Assembly: GCA_945871045.1 (NCBI GenBank)
Contig: CAMBUC010000033.1
Coordinates: 1-13,071 of the forward strand
Origin: an uncultured bacterium
GTDB taxonomy: Bacteria > Bacillota > Clostridia > Lachnospirales > Lachnospiraceae
DNA length: 13,071 nt
Direction: 5' to 3'
Made by a program: the position numbers and the translations under genes. The notes below the pieces were generated by a model. It saw only the letters and a program-made list of their open reading frames with translations. It had not been told where the DNA came from and did not search any database. This document shows positions 6,027 through 13,071 of the stretch, piece after piece; position 1 is the stretch's first letter; every line of letters begins with the position of its first letter.

Positions 6027-6082
6027 TTAAAAAACGTCTGATTTATCCACAACATCTCAGACCATGTATTTAGTTATCCACT
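6009..6082 (+). promoter_or_regulatory. Three DnaA-box-like 9-mers in the same orientation
   Basis: TTATCCACA at 6043-6051 is a perfect DnaA box (TTATNCACA). It is flanked by two one-mismatch copies in the same orientation: TCATCCACA at 6009-6017 and TTATCCACT at 6074-6082. Start-to-start spacings are 34 and 31 bases, near three helical turns. The last copy overlaps the dnaJ stop codon. No dnaA or other replication genes are present, so this is not presented as an origin. DnaA binding is an inference. Confidence 0.4.
6029..6062 (-). terminator. Possible first terminator of the hrcA-dnaJ operon
   Basis: On the minus strand GTCTGA (6057-6062) pairs with TCAGAC (6036-6041) across a 15-base loop, followed by G and six T (6029-6034). 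It lies about 20 bases past the dnaJ stop. The stem is short, so it may work together with the longer hairpin just downstream. The loop holds the perfect DnaA-box-like 9-mer. Confidence 0.5.
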
Positions 6083-7245
6083 TATTTTTTGCGTCCAAAA
6101 GGCTTTTTCTTTGTCTTGTGTTCGCCGTCTGCCGCCCCATTCTGGCTTCCAAGGGAATTGCCGGTCTCCGCATCAAACTGACGGAGCAATTCTTTTGCTT
6201 CACTGTTCAATCCGGTGGGAACCTGTACTACCAGTGTGACATACTGATCACCGCGGACATTTGCATTGCGCAGGGAAGGAACACCTTTTCCTTTCAGACG
6301 GATACGGGTGTCTGTCTGAGTGCCGGGTTTTACTTCATAGATCACATCCCCGTCCACAGTTCCGATGCGTACCTCTCCGCCCAATGCCGCCTGTGCATAG
6401 GAAATAGGTGCGGTAGAAAACAGATCCATATCGCGTCTCTGTAAGAACGGATGGGCGCTGACGATCACTTCCACCAGAAGATCTCCTCTGGGACCTCCGT
6501 TTACACCGGGCTCACCCTTCTCGCGGATGCGGACACTCTGTCCGTTATCAATTCCGGCAGGAATGCTTACCTCGATCTTCTTGCGCTTGTTCAGATAACC
6601 GGTTCCGCGGCATCCTGTACATTTTTCCTTCACCACTTTGCCGGTTCCGTTACAGTCCGGGCAGGTGGTGATATTCTGCACTACGCCAAACAAAGACTGC
6701 TGGGTCATGCGCACCTGACCCCGTCCACCACATTTTGTACATGTCTGGGGAGATGTTCCGGGCTTTGCTCCGGTACCATGGCAATCGGGACACTCGTCCT
6801 TAAGTACCATGTCAATTTCTTTTTTACAGCCAAATACGGCTTCCTCAAAGGTGATGCGCACCTGCGTACGGACATTTTGTCCCTTCATGGGGCCGTTGTT
6901 CGCACGTCTGCCGCCTCCAAAGCCGCCGCCAAACAGATCTCCGAAAATATCTCCGAAACTGCCGAAGATATCTCCCATATCGCTAAAATCAAAGCCGCCG
7001 CCACCGCCGGCGCCTCCATCAAATGCCGCATGACCAAACTGATCATACTGGCGCCTTTTCTCCGGATCACTTAAGATCGCATATGCTTCCGAAGCCTCTT
7101 TAAACTTCGCCTCCGCTTCCGCATCACCCGGATTGGTATCCGGGTGATACTTCTTGGCGAGAACACGATATGCTTTTTTCAGCGCTGCGTCATCGGCGTT
7201 TCTGTCAACACCGAGGACCTCGTAATAATCTCTCTTATCTGCCAT
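6082..7245 (-). CDS. dnaJ: Chaperone DnaJ (Hsp40, type I)
   Basis: DnaJ delivers unfolded proteins to DnaK and stimulates its ATPase in the cytoplasm. The 387-residue protein has every type I part in order: a J-domain (about 5-70) with HPD at 34-36, a Gly/Phe-rich stretch (about 74-113), four CxxCxGxG zinc-binding repeats (C152/C155, C169/C172, C195/C198, C209/C212) that bind two zinc ions, and the C-terminal client-binding domains (about 220-345). The tail is rich in lysine and arginine (KTKKKPFGRKK). The start is two bases after the dnaK stop, and its AAGGA site lies inside the end of dnaK, so translation is probably coupled. It is the last gene of the CIRCE-controlled operon. Confidence 0.98.
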   Translation of the reverse strand: MADKRDYYEVLGVDRNADDAALKKAYRVLAKKYHPDTNPGDAEAEAKFKEASEAYAILSDPEKRRQYDQFGHAAFDGGAGGGGGFDFSDMGDIFGSFGDIFGDLFGGGFGGGRRANNGPMKGQNVRTQVRITFEEAVFGCKKEIDMVLKDECPDCHGTGAKPGTSPQTCTKCGGRGQVRMTQQSLFGVVQNITTCPDCNGTGKVVKEKCTGCRGTGYLNKRKKIEVSIPAGIDNGQSVRIREKGEPGVNGGPRGDLLVEVIVSAHPFLQRRDMDLFSTAPISYAQAALGGEVRIGTVDGDVIYEVKPGTQTDTRIRLKGKGVPSLRNANVRGDQYVTLVVQVPTGLNSEAKELLRQFDAETGNSLGSQNGAADGEHKTKKKPFGRKK

Positions 7246-7247
7246 GA

Positions 7248-9122
7248 TTATACTTCCTTGAAGTCTGCGTCAACAACATCATCATCTGCTGCGGATGCGC
7301 CTGCTCCCATACCGGAGCCTGCACCTGCGCCCATGTCAGGACCTGCGCCTGCTGCCTGAGCACCCTCATACATCTTTGCAAATACTTTCTGTGCGCTCTC
7401 CATCAGTTTCTCTTTTGCTGCCTTCATGTCATTTACAACGGATTCAGACATATGCTCTGCATCCGGATTTGCATCAACAAGTGCCTTTAATGCATTCAGG
7501 TCTGCCTCAACTGCGGATTTGTCAGCTGCATCCAGTTTATCGCCAACCTGATCTAATGCCTGCTGTGTCTGGAATACGAAGGAATCTGCATCGTTTCTTG
7601 TGTCGATGGCTTCTTTCCGCTTCTTATCCTGTGCTTCGTACTCAGCAGCCTCTTTGACAGCCTTCTCGATCTCATCATCAGACATGTTGGATCCGGCTGT
7701 GATAGTGATGTGCTGCTCCTTGCCGGTTCCGAGATCTTTTGCAGATACATTTACGATACCGTTGGCATCGATATCGAACGTAACCTCGATCTGAGGAACG
7801 CCACGACGTGCCGGAGGGATACCATCTAAACGGAACTGTCCAAGGGACTTGTTATCTCTTGCGAACTGACGCTCACCCTGTACTACATTGATATCTACTG
7901 CGGTCTGATTATCAGCTGCGGTAGAGAAGATCTGGCTCTTCTTGGTAGGGATCGTTGTATTACGCTCAATCAATCTGGTAGCCACACCGCCCATTGTCTC
8001 GATAGAAAGTGAAAGCGGAGTAACGTCGAGAAGTAAGATCTCGCCTGCACCGGCATCTCCGGCTAACTTACCACCCTGAATAGAAGCACCGATGGCTACA
8101 CACTCATCAGGATTTAAGTTCTTGCTGGGCTCTTTTCCGGTTAACTGTTTTACCTTCTCCTGTACGGCAGGGATACGTGTAGATCCACCAACTAACAGAA
8201 CCTGACCGAGATCTGCGTTTGTAAGGCCGGCATCTCTCATGGCATTCTGTACCGGGATCGCGGTTCTCTCTACTAAGTCATGGGTCAACTCATCAAATTT
8301 TGCTCTTGTAAGGTTCATATCGAAATGCTTCGGTCCCTCTGCGGTTGCAGTGATGAACGGAAGGTTGATATTGGTTGTAGTTGCGGAAGAAAGTTCTTTC
8401 TTTGCCTTCTCAGCAGCCTCTTTCAGACGCTGAAGAGCCATACTGTCATTGGAAAGGTCTACACCTTCTGCTTTCTTGAACTCATCGATCATCCACTGGG
8501 TCACACGGTTATCGAAATCGTCTCCTCCTAAGTGGGTATCACCGTTTGTTGATAATACTTCGATGACACCGTCACCGATCTCGATGATAGATACATCAAA
8601 GGTACCACCACCTAAGTCGTATACCATGATCTTCTGCTCTTTCTCATTGTCAAGACCGTAAGCAAGCGCTGCTGCGGTAGGCTCGTTAATGATACGCTTT
8701 ACATCAAGGCCTGCGATCTTTCCTGCATCCTTGGTAGCCTGACGCTGTGCGTCGTTGAAGTAAGCGGGAACCGTGATAACTGCTTCTGTTACAGATTCTC
8801 CTAAATAACTCTCTGCATCTGCTTTTAATTTCTGAAGAACCATAGCGGAAATCTGCTGAGGGCTGTAACTCTTGTCATCGATCACTTTCTTGTAATCAGT
8901 TCCCATATGTCTCTTAATGGAAGCAATGGTCTTATCAGCGTTGGTAACTGCCTGACGCTTTGCAGGCTCACCCACAAGACGCTCACCGGTCTTTGTGAAT
9001 GCTACGATAGACGGTGTGGTTCTTGCTCCTTCCTGATTGGCGATAACGGTGGGCTTTCCACCTTCCATAACAGCTACACAGCTGTTGGTTGTTCCTAAGT
9101 CAATACCAATGATCTTACTCAT
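7248..9122 (-). CDS. dnaK: Chaperone DnaK (Hsp70)
   Basis: DnaK is the ATP-driven Hsp70 that binds exposed hydrophobic segments of proteins. The 624-residue chain has the nucleotide-binding domain (about 1-360) with phosphate loops GIDLGTTNSC (6-15) and VYDLGGGTFDVS (167-178) and the adenosine motif VGGSTRIP (311-318). The conserved linker with LLLDVTPLSL follows (363-372), then the substrate-binding beta domain (to about 480) and the helical lid. The tail is rich in Gly, Ala and Met (about 588-610) and ends with VVDADFKEV. The NBD appears to have the shorter Gram-positive form. The AGGAGG site is 8 bases from the ATG. It lies 45 bases after grpE. Confidence 0.99.
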   Translation of the reverse strand: MSKIIGIDLGTTNSCVAVMEGGKPTVIANQEGARTTPSIVAFTKTGERLVGEPAKRQAVTNADKTIASIKRHMGTDYKKVIDDKSYSPQQISAMVLQKLKADAESYLGESVTEAVITVPAYFNDAQRQATKDAGKIAGLDVKRIINEPTAAALAYGLDNEKEQKIMVYDLGGGTFDVSIIEIGDGVIEVLSTNGDTHLGGDDFDNRVTQWMIDEFKKAEGVDLSNDSMALQRLKEAAEKAKKELSSATTTNINLPFITATAEGPKHFDMNLTRAKFDELTHDLVERTAIPVQNAMRDAGLTNADLGQVLLVGGSTRIPAVQEKVKQLTGKEPSKNLNPDECVAIGASIQGGKLAGDAGAGEILLLDVTPLSLSIETMGGVATRLIERNTTIPTKKSQIFSTAADNQTAVDINVVQGERQFARDNKSLGQFRLDGIPPARRGVPQIEVTFDIDANGIVNVSAKDLGTGKEQHITITAGSNMSDDEIEKAVKEAAEYEAQDKKRKEAIDTRNDADSFVFQTQQALDQVGDKLDAADKSAVEADLNALKALVDANPDAEHMSESVVNDMKAAKEKLMESAQKVFAKMYEGAQAAGAGPDMGAGAGSGMGAGASAADDDVVDADFKEV

Positions 9123-9167
9123 AATGTTTTCCTCCTACTTGATATATAAATTGTTTTGTTGGCTTTG

Positions 9168-9860
9168 TTACTGTACAACTGCCACCATGCTGTGGCGTAC
9201 TACGGAATCACGGTACTTATAACCTTTTTGGAATTCCTGAGCTACGATACCGGATTCGAACTCTTCGCTTTCCACCTGCATCACTGCATTGTGGTATTCA
9301 GGATCAAATTCCTTACCGACTGCTTCAATGGGCTGTACACCGATCTCCGTAAAAGTGGTCATCATCTGTTTGTAGACCTTATCCATACCATCTACAAAAG
9401 CATCATTTTTCTGTTCTTCCGGAACAGCAGCCAGACCGCGCTCAAAATTGTCAACGATTGGAAGGATCTTTTCGATGATGCTCTTTGCACCAACCTCATA
9501 CATCTGTGTTTTTTCCTTCTCTGTACGTCTGCGGAAATTCTCAAATTCTGCCATCTGACGCTTTACCTGATCGGTAAGTTCTTCAATGCGCTCATCACGC
9601 TTATCCTTCTTTTTTTCCTTTTTCTTAAAAGGGCTTTTTTTCTCGCCCTTAGAAGCCTGTGCCTGTTCCGGCTCTTCTGTGCCTTCTGATCCGCCGTCAT
9701 TTTCCACCGCGGTTTCCTGCGCGTCCGTCTCAGTCTCGTTTACCGCTTCTTCTGCTTCTCCGTTTGTTTCCTCAGGAGTGGGCTGTCCGGTCTGTTCGTC
9801 TAAAACAGTGTCACCTTCTGCAACCGTTTCCTGTTCCACTGTAGTCTTTTCTTCTGCCAT
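9168..9860 (-). CDS. grpE: Nucleotide exchange factor GrpE
   Basis: GrpE is the dimeric factor that releases ADP from DnaK so the chaperone cycle can continue. The 230-residue protein has a long, very acidic and low-complexity N terminus (1-66, mostly E, D, T, Q, A) and a short lysine-rich block (71-88). The conserved part follows: a long dimerisation helix (about 90-140, with EFENFRRRTEKEK at 105-117) and the C-terminal beta domain with the GrpE signature, from EFDPEYHNAV (184-193) to YKYRDSVVRHSMVAV (214-228). It is longer than many GrpE proteins because of the N-terminal tail. An AAGG site precedes the ATG by about 10 bases. It is the second gene of the hrcA operon. Confidence 0.98.
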   Translation of the reverse strand: MAEEKTTVEQETVAEGDTVLDEQTGQPTPEETNGEAEEAVNETETDAQETAVENDGGSEGTEEPEQAQASKGEKKSPFKKKEKKKDKRDERIEELTDQVKRQMAEFENFRRRTEKEKTQMYEVGAKSIIEKILPIVDNFERGLAAVPEEQKNDAFVDGMDKVYKQMMTTFTEIGVQPIEAVGKEFDPEYHNAVMQVESEEFESGIVAQEFQKGYKYRDSVVRHSMVAVVQ

Positions 9861-9896
9861 GTTCAGTCACCTTCCATTTCATTCTTTCTATATCTA

Positions 9897-10940
9897 TCAT
9901 TCCTCAGATGGCTTCTTAAATATACCATCCAACTGACTTTTCAGGTTTTTCAGATTATCTACCACATTTTGGTAATCCATTCGCTTCGGTCCGATGATTC
10001 CGATCGTACCTTTCATTCCTTCACCCAGTTCGTAGGTTGCTGTAACCACACTGCAATCCTTCATAGTCTGCACCGGAGATTCACTTCCGATATAAACCTG
10101 AATCCCTGTGTTCTCTTCATCCGAAAGAGAATCATTCACAAGGCTTATGAGCTGCTGTTTTTCTTCAAAGGCTGAGATCAGTTCCTGGGCTCTGGTGGAA
10201 TCTGCAAGTTCCGGATATTTAAAAATGTTTGTGGCCCCGCTTGTATAGATCTCAAGATCTTCATCCTCTGAAACCGATTCAACAATGGCATCTAAAACCT
10301 TACTGATGATCTCGCTATGGATCCCTGCCTGTTCCTTCAGTTTAGCGATCGCTGCCAGATTGATCTGGTTTAAGGCCAAACCATTTAAACTGGTGTTGAG
10401 CAACAGATTTAGTTTCAGGAGCTGCTCGTTATCTAAACCATTCAGATCTGTACGGATGATCTTATTCTTTACGATATTGCCCTCTAATACGATAACGGCT
10501 AATAACTGTTCATCATCTACCTGTGAAAGCTGGATGAACTTGAGTTTCCCTTGCTGGTACTGAGGTGCGGTGATCATCGTGGCATAATTGGTATTTGTTG
10601 CAAGCAGTTTTACCACCTGCTTTAATACCTGTTCCATCTTTGCAGTTCGTTCAATGACAAACTCTTTCATCTCGGTTACTTCGCGATCCCGTTCTTCCAT
10701 CAGGTGATCCACGTAGAAGCGGTAACCTTTATCGGAAGGGATCCGGCCTGCCGATGTATGAGGCTGAACGATATAACCCAGTTCCTCAAGATCTGACATT
10801 TCATTACGGATCGTAGCAGAACTCAGATTCAGATCTGTATATTTGGAGATCGTACGGGAACCGACGGGTTCGCCTGTCTCTAAGTATGTCTGTATGATCG
10901 CCTTTAATATTTTCGTTTTTCTCTCGTCTAAGTGTTCCAT
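9897..10940 (-). CDS. hrcA: Heat-inducible transcription repressor HrcA
   Basis: HrcA is the repressor that binds CIRCE and shuts off class I heat-shock genes; its activity is kept up by the GroE chaperonin. The 347-residue product has the N-terminal winged-helix DNA-binding domain (about 5-75), with LSSATIRNEMSDLEELGY (39-56) and the strongly conserved HTSAGRIPSDKGYRFYVD (61-78), followed by the GAF-like and dimerisation region. The start at 10940 has GAGGTG 7 bases upstream and gives the usual HrcA length. An in-frame GTG at 10976 lies inside the CIRCE operator and has no suitable binding site. It is the first gene of its operon and therefore represses itself. Confidence 0.97.
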   Translation of the reverse strand: MEHLDERKTKILKAIIQTYLETGEPVGSRTISKYTDLNLSSATIRNEMSDLEELGYIVQPHTSAGRIPSDKGYRFYVDHLMEERDREVTEMKEFVIERTAKMEQVLKQVVKLLATNTNYATMITAPQYQQGKLKFIQLSQVDDEQLLAVIVLEGNIVKNKIIRTDLNGLDNEQLLKLNLLLNTSLNGLALNQINLAAIAKLKEQAGIHSEIISKVLDAIVESVSEDEDLEIYTSGATNIFKYPELADSTRAQELISAFEEKQQLISLVNDSLSDEENTGIQVYIGSESPVQTMKDCSVVTATYELGEGMKGTIGIIGPKRMDYQNVVDNLKNLKSQLDGIFKKPSEE

Positions 10941-10969
10941 TGGTTCACCTCGGGGATTCGGGAGTGTTA

Positions 10970-10996
10970 TTAGCACTCAACAAAAAGGAGTGCTAA
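10970..10996 (-). promoter_or_regulatory. CIRCE operator (HrcA binding site)
   Basis: TTAGCACTC (10970-10978), nine spacer bases and GAGTGCTAA (10988-10996) match the CIRCE consensus exactly. It lies just after the predicted transcription start and about 30 bases before the hrcA start codon, the usual repressing position. It controls hrcA-grpE-dnaK-dnaJ; none is seen before dnaK itself. Confidence 0.98.
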
Positions 10997-11010
10997 TCAT
11001 TTCTGTAATT

Positions 11011-11039
11011 AAGATAGCACTGCCTTCTCATAATGTCAA
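11011..11039 (-). promoter_or_regulatory. Sigma-A promoter of the hrcA-grpE-dnaK-dnaJ operon
   Basis: A perfect -35 TTGACA (11034-11039) and a -10 TATCTT (11011-11016) are 17 bases apart on the minus strand. Transcription would begin just before the CIRCE operator, as expected for a class I heat-shock operon read by the housekeeping sigma factor. Confidence 0.85.
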
Positions 11040-11057
11040 CACATAATTTGTGAAAAT

Positions 11058-11108
11058 TCTATTAAAAAGCAAAAACAGTCGTGCCGGGCTGCACCGATAC
11101 GACTGTTT
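11058..11108 (-). terminator. Intrinsic terminator of the MATE-fusion gene
   Basis: The arms AAACAGTCGT (11073-11082) and ACGACTGTTT (11099-11108) pair perfectly over 10 bp, and the loop holds a further GTGC/GCAC pairing. On the minus strand the stem runs into TTTTTGCTTTTT. It starts 7 bases past the stop codon and insulates the hrcA promoter from upstream transcription. A T-run also follows on the plus strand, so it may work both ways. Confidence 0.88.
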
Positions 11109-11114
11109 CGTTTT

Positions 11115-12911
11115 TCATATTTTGTCCAGTGTCACTGTGACAACATTCAGATGAAACGCATAGATATAATTTATATTTTTGGCTTGTTTCTGCATCATGT
11201 AGATGCCGATCTTTGAAAAGTCCTCCGGATCCAGTTCAAAATCAAGGGGATTGTAAGGCTGATCATAGTTTCTGATAATGATCTCTATTCGCTCCTCATC
11301 ACAAAAAGTTTTCAGATCCATCATACTGTACCGGTTTTTTCGCCCCGGCGAATTGTTCCTGTGTGTGATGTAATCTGCCGCGATCTCCTCTGCACAGAGC
11401 GCACTCATATACGCGGTTTGCTCAGAAACGCCCTGATCCCGAAAGAAATTCTGGATTTTTTCGGAAATATCAGTAACTTCCCGCTCATTCGCCGAAATGC
11501 TGATATCGATTGACGGCAGATGCTCCGTTATCTCCTCCTCTAACAGGAGCAGTTTATCAAGCGGCACGCGAAATGTGCGGTACTTCCATGCAAAAAACAA
11601 ATAGATGACAAGAATAAGCGGCACGATACTCATACCCATTCCGATCCATATGGCCATCGGGCCCAGCGGCTTTGCCAGCAATACCATGATCATCGGATAC
11701 AGCAATGCCTCCGGAACAATGGCAAACGCCATTGACATAATGGTCTGCTCCGTGCACTCGAAAAATCCGTTCATCGTACACTGGATCATATACAACGGTG
11801 AGCATACGACAACGATCAGTATTCCGGCCCGAAGCATTTCATCTCCACCCATCTGATAAAATGACATGATCCGGTTACATAAAAGCACAAAAATCACTGA
11901 ACAGCCGACACAATACCAAAAACCGGTCTTATACGTATCTGTCAGAGACTTCTTTAGTCCATTCAGATCACAACTGTTAAAACAGATTCCGAACAGCGGT
12001 TCACTGATATGCTGTGCTGCTTTTGCCGGCGTTTTAACCATGGTATGTACACTCTTAACGATCGCTGCCATCGAGAGCCAGATGGTCCCTCCTGAAAACA
12101 ACGACAAAATCAAATTGTTGCAAAGAGTACCGATGACAGATTCCAGAAAACTCTCTGTTGCAGATGGAACGCCCGCCCGAAGAATCTCCACCATATCCAG
12201 TGTGTCCTTCTTTATCAAATGATACCGCTCCGGACAAAAACGGATTCCCTTCTTTTGCAAAAAAAACGCTGCCAAAACAAGCTGCACCAGTCCTGCCATG
12301 GATGAACCGATTCCCAGTCCCACGATCTTATATTCCGCAGGGAGTAATTTAATCGCCACAATAGAAAAGGTTACGTTTGAGATCACATTCATTACACAGC
12401 AATACATCGTTTCCTTTACATATCCGTAGCATCTGAGGAGCACCTGCAAAAGGCAGCTCACTCCATAGAGAATGATTATTCCGCCAAATGCCCGGATATA
12501 CAAAGTGGCTGCTACGGCAAGCGCCGCTCCTGATTTTTCACCACCATTCAATCTGACGAACAACGGTGCAAACACGATCGGCACCAGCGTACAGATCAGT
12601 CCCACCACGATCGTGAGCCAGAAACTAAGCGAATAAGTCCTATGAAATCCGTCTTTATCTCCGCGTCCCATATATTGGATCAATTTAGAAAAACATCCCT
12701 GCAAGATCAGAAGCATAAAGGACATCATAAATTCAGCAACCGGCAGTCCAATCGCCACTGCTGCCACAGCATCCGGTCCCAGCATTTTTCCACCGATCAC
12801 AGTGTCAACCATAAATATCATCTGCACGATCAACGCATACAGTATGCATGCCGGAAACATCTTTTTTAACACCCACGCAGATAAAACATTTGCTTGTTCT
12901 TCCTTTTTCAT
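11115..12911 (-). CDS. MATE-family transporter fused to a C-terminal RsbW-like ATPase domain
   Basis: The 598-residue protein joins two modules. Residues about 15-445 form a polytopic membrane region with about 12 hydrophobic segments and the MATE/MVF pattern near the start (VDTVIGGKMLGPDAVAAVAIGLP, residues 35-57). MATE proteins export drugs or metabolites using sodium or proton gradients. Residues about 465-598 are soluble and resemble the GHKL-type ATPase fold of RsbW anti-sigma kinases: an N-box-like helix with CAEEIAAD (506-513), a G1-like strand IIIRNYDQPYNP (544-555) and a final glycine box with FSKIGIYMM (565-573). The usual N-box Asn is Asp (D513) and the usual G1 Asp is Asn (N548), so ATP binding may be altered. 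The start has GGAG 11 bases upstream. Substrate and partner are unknown. It has its own terminator and is not part of the heat-shock operon. Confidence 0.85.
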   Translation of the reverse strand: MKKEEQANVLSAWVLKKMFPACILYALIVQMIFMVDTVIGGKMLGPDAVAAVAIGLPVAEFMMSFMLLILQGCFSKLIQYMGRGDKDGFHRTYSLSFWLTIVVGLICTLVPIVFAPLFVRLNGGEKSGAALAVAATLYIRAFGGIIILYGVSCLLQVLLRCYGYVKETMYCCVMNVISNVTFSIVAIKLLPAEYKIVGLGIGSSMAGLVQLVLAAFFLQKKGIRFCPERYHLIKKDTLDMVEILRAGVPSATESFLESVIGTLCNNLILSLFSGGTIWLSMAAIVKSVHTMVKTPAKAAQHISEPLFGICFNSCDLNGLKKSLTDTYKTGFWYCVGCSVIFVLLCNRIMSFYQMGGDEMLRAGILIVVVCSPLYMIQCTMNGFFECTEQTIMSMAFAIVPEALLYPMIMVLLAKPLGPMAIWIGMGMSIVPLILVIYLFFAWKYRTFRVPLDKLLLLEEEITEHLPSIDISISANEREVTDISEKIQNFFRDQGVSEQTAYMSALCAEEIAADYITHRNNSPGRKNRYSMMDLKTFCDEERIEIIIRNYDQPYNPLDFELDPEDFSKIGIYMMQKQAKNINYIYAFHLNVVTVTLDKI

Positions 12912-12945
12912 TGCTTCTTATACTCCTCTTCTTCCTTCCCGTCAT

Positions 12946-12975
12946 TTCATAGAACTACGTTCTTCTTCATGTCAA
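12946..12975 (-). promoter_or_regulatory. Possible promoter of the MATE-fusion gene
   Basis: On the minus strand TTGACA (12970-12975) and TATGAA (12946-12951) are 18 bases apart and lie 35 bases upstream of the start codon. The -35 is perfect but the -10 matches only four of six positions. Confidence 0.45.
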
Positions 12976-12997
12976 TGATTCACTATAACTTTTTTAT

Positions 12998-13071
12998 TCA
13001 ACTATCTCTCTTGGCATTCGCCTTCGCCTGAAATTTCTCGTTTTGAATGATGAACCGCTCATGACAGATCG
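12998..13071 (-). CDS. Possible C-terminal tail of an upstream gene (partial)
   Basis: One minus-strand frame entering from the window edge reads ICHERFIIQNEKFQAKANAKRDS and stops with TGA at 12998. Its composition is protein-like. A second frame is also open over the same bases (to a TAA at 12994) but gives an arginine-rich, less natural peptide. A chance open frame of 23 codons is common, so this is only a suggestion, and no family can be assigned. Confidence 0.3.
   Translation of the reverse strand, partial: ICHERFIIQNEKFQAKANAKRDS

Noticed and set aside
5965..6082. A replication origin
   Set aside because: DnaA-box-like 9-mers and AT-rich DNA are present, but there is no dnaA, dnaN or parAB nearby and only three boxes, so an origin claim is not supported.
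6451..7074. A 207-codon plus-strand open frame
   Set aside because: It is opposite the zinc-finger and Gly/Phe-rich parts of dnaJ, whose composition leaves the other strand open; its protein sequence resembles no family.
10941..10976. GTG start extending HrcA by 12 residues
   Set aside because: The codon lies inside the CIRCE operator and has no suitable ribosome binding site; the ATG at 10940 does.
12994..13071. Second open minus-strand frame at the window edge
   Set aside because: It gives an arginine-heavy peptide unlike its neighbours; the other frame is more protein-like, and neither is long enough to be sure.

Overview
The window looks like chromosomal DNA from a low-GC Gram-positive anaerobe of the Clostridia, most likely a Lachnospiraceae-type gut organism. 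The reasons are strong AGGAGG-type ribosome binding sites, a single perfect CIRCE operator, the gene order hrcA-grpE-dnaK-dnaJ followed by prmA-rsmE-cysteine desulfurase-thiI, an mtaB gene, and a MATE/ATPase fusion protein. No species can be named from sequence alone. Almost all genes are on the minus strand; the one clear plus-strand gene is a small HPr-like gene.

In minus-strand transcription order the layout is as follows. (1) 13071-12998: perhaps the tail of an unknown gene. (2) 12911-11115: a MATE-type membrane transporter fused to an RsbW-like ATPase domain, closed by a hairpin terminator. (3) 11039-6082: the class I heat-shock operon hrcA-grpE-dnaK-dnaJ behind a sigma-A promoter and the CIRCE operator. 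(4) 6082-5902: a compact AT-rich intergenic region with two tandem terminator-like hairpins, three DnaA-box-like 9-mers and a promoter. (5) 5901-5365: a coiled-coil protein with a C-terminal J-domain, then a strong terminator. (6) 5317-947: prmA, rsmE, a cysteine desulfurase and thiI, probably one operon, with a 101-bp palindromic element between rsmE and the desulfurase gene. (7) 579-812 on the plus strand: the HPr-like gene with its own promoter and terminator, convergent with thiI. (8) 489-1: the first 163 codons of mtaB, cut by the window edge.

The genes fall into two linked themes. One is protein folding and heat shock: HrcA represses the operon, DnaK/DnaJ/GrpE form the chaperone cycle, and the extra J-domain protein may be a specialised DnaK partner. 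The other is modification of the translation apparatus: PrmA methylates ribosomal protein L11, RsmE methylates 16S rRNA, the desulfurase feeds sulfur to ThiI for 4-thiouridine in tRNA, and MtaB adds a methylthio group to t6A37 of tRNA. The transporter fusion and the HPr-like protein fit neither theme.

No stretch above 300 bases lacks a gene; the longest gap is 5902-6081. I did not find a wholly new multi-gene system. The points most worth a second look are the 101-bp palindrome at 3383-3483, the structured region at 5965-6082, the MATE-ATPase fusion whose nucleotide-binding residues look altered, and the HPr-like protein without the phosphorylatable histidine.
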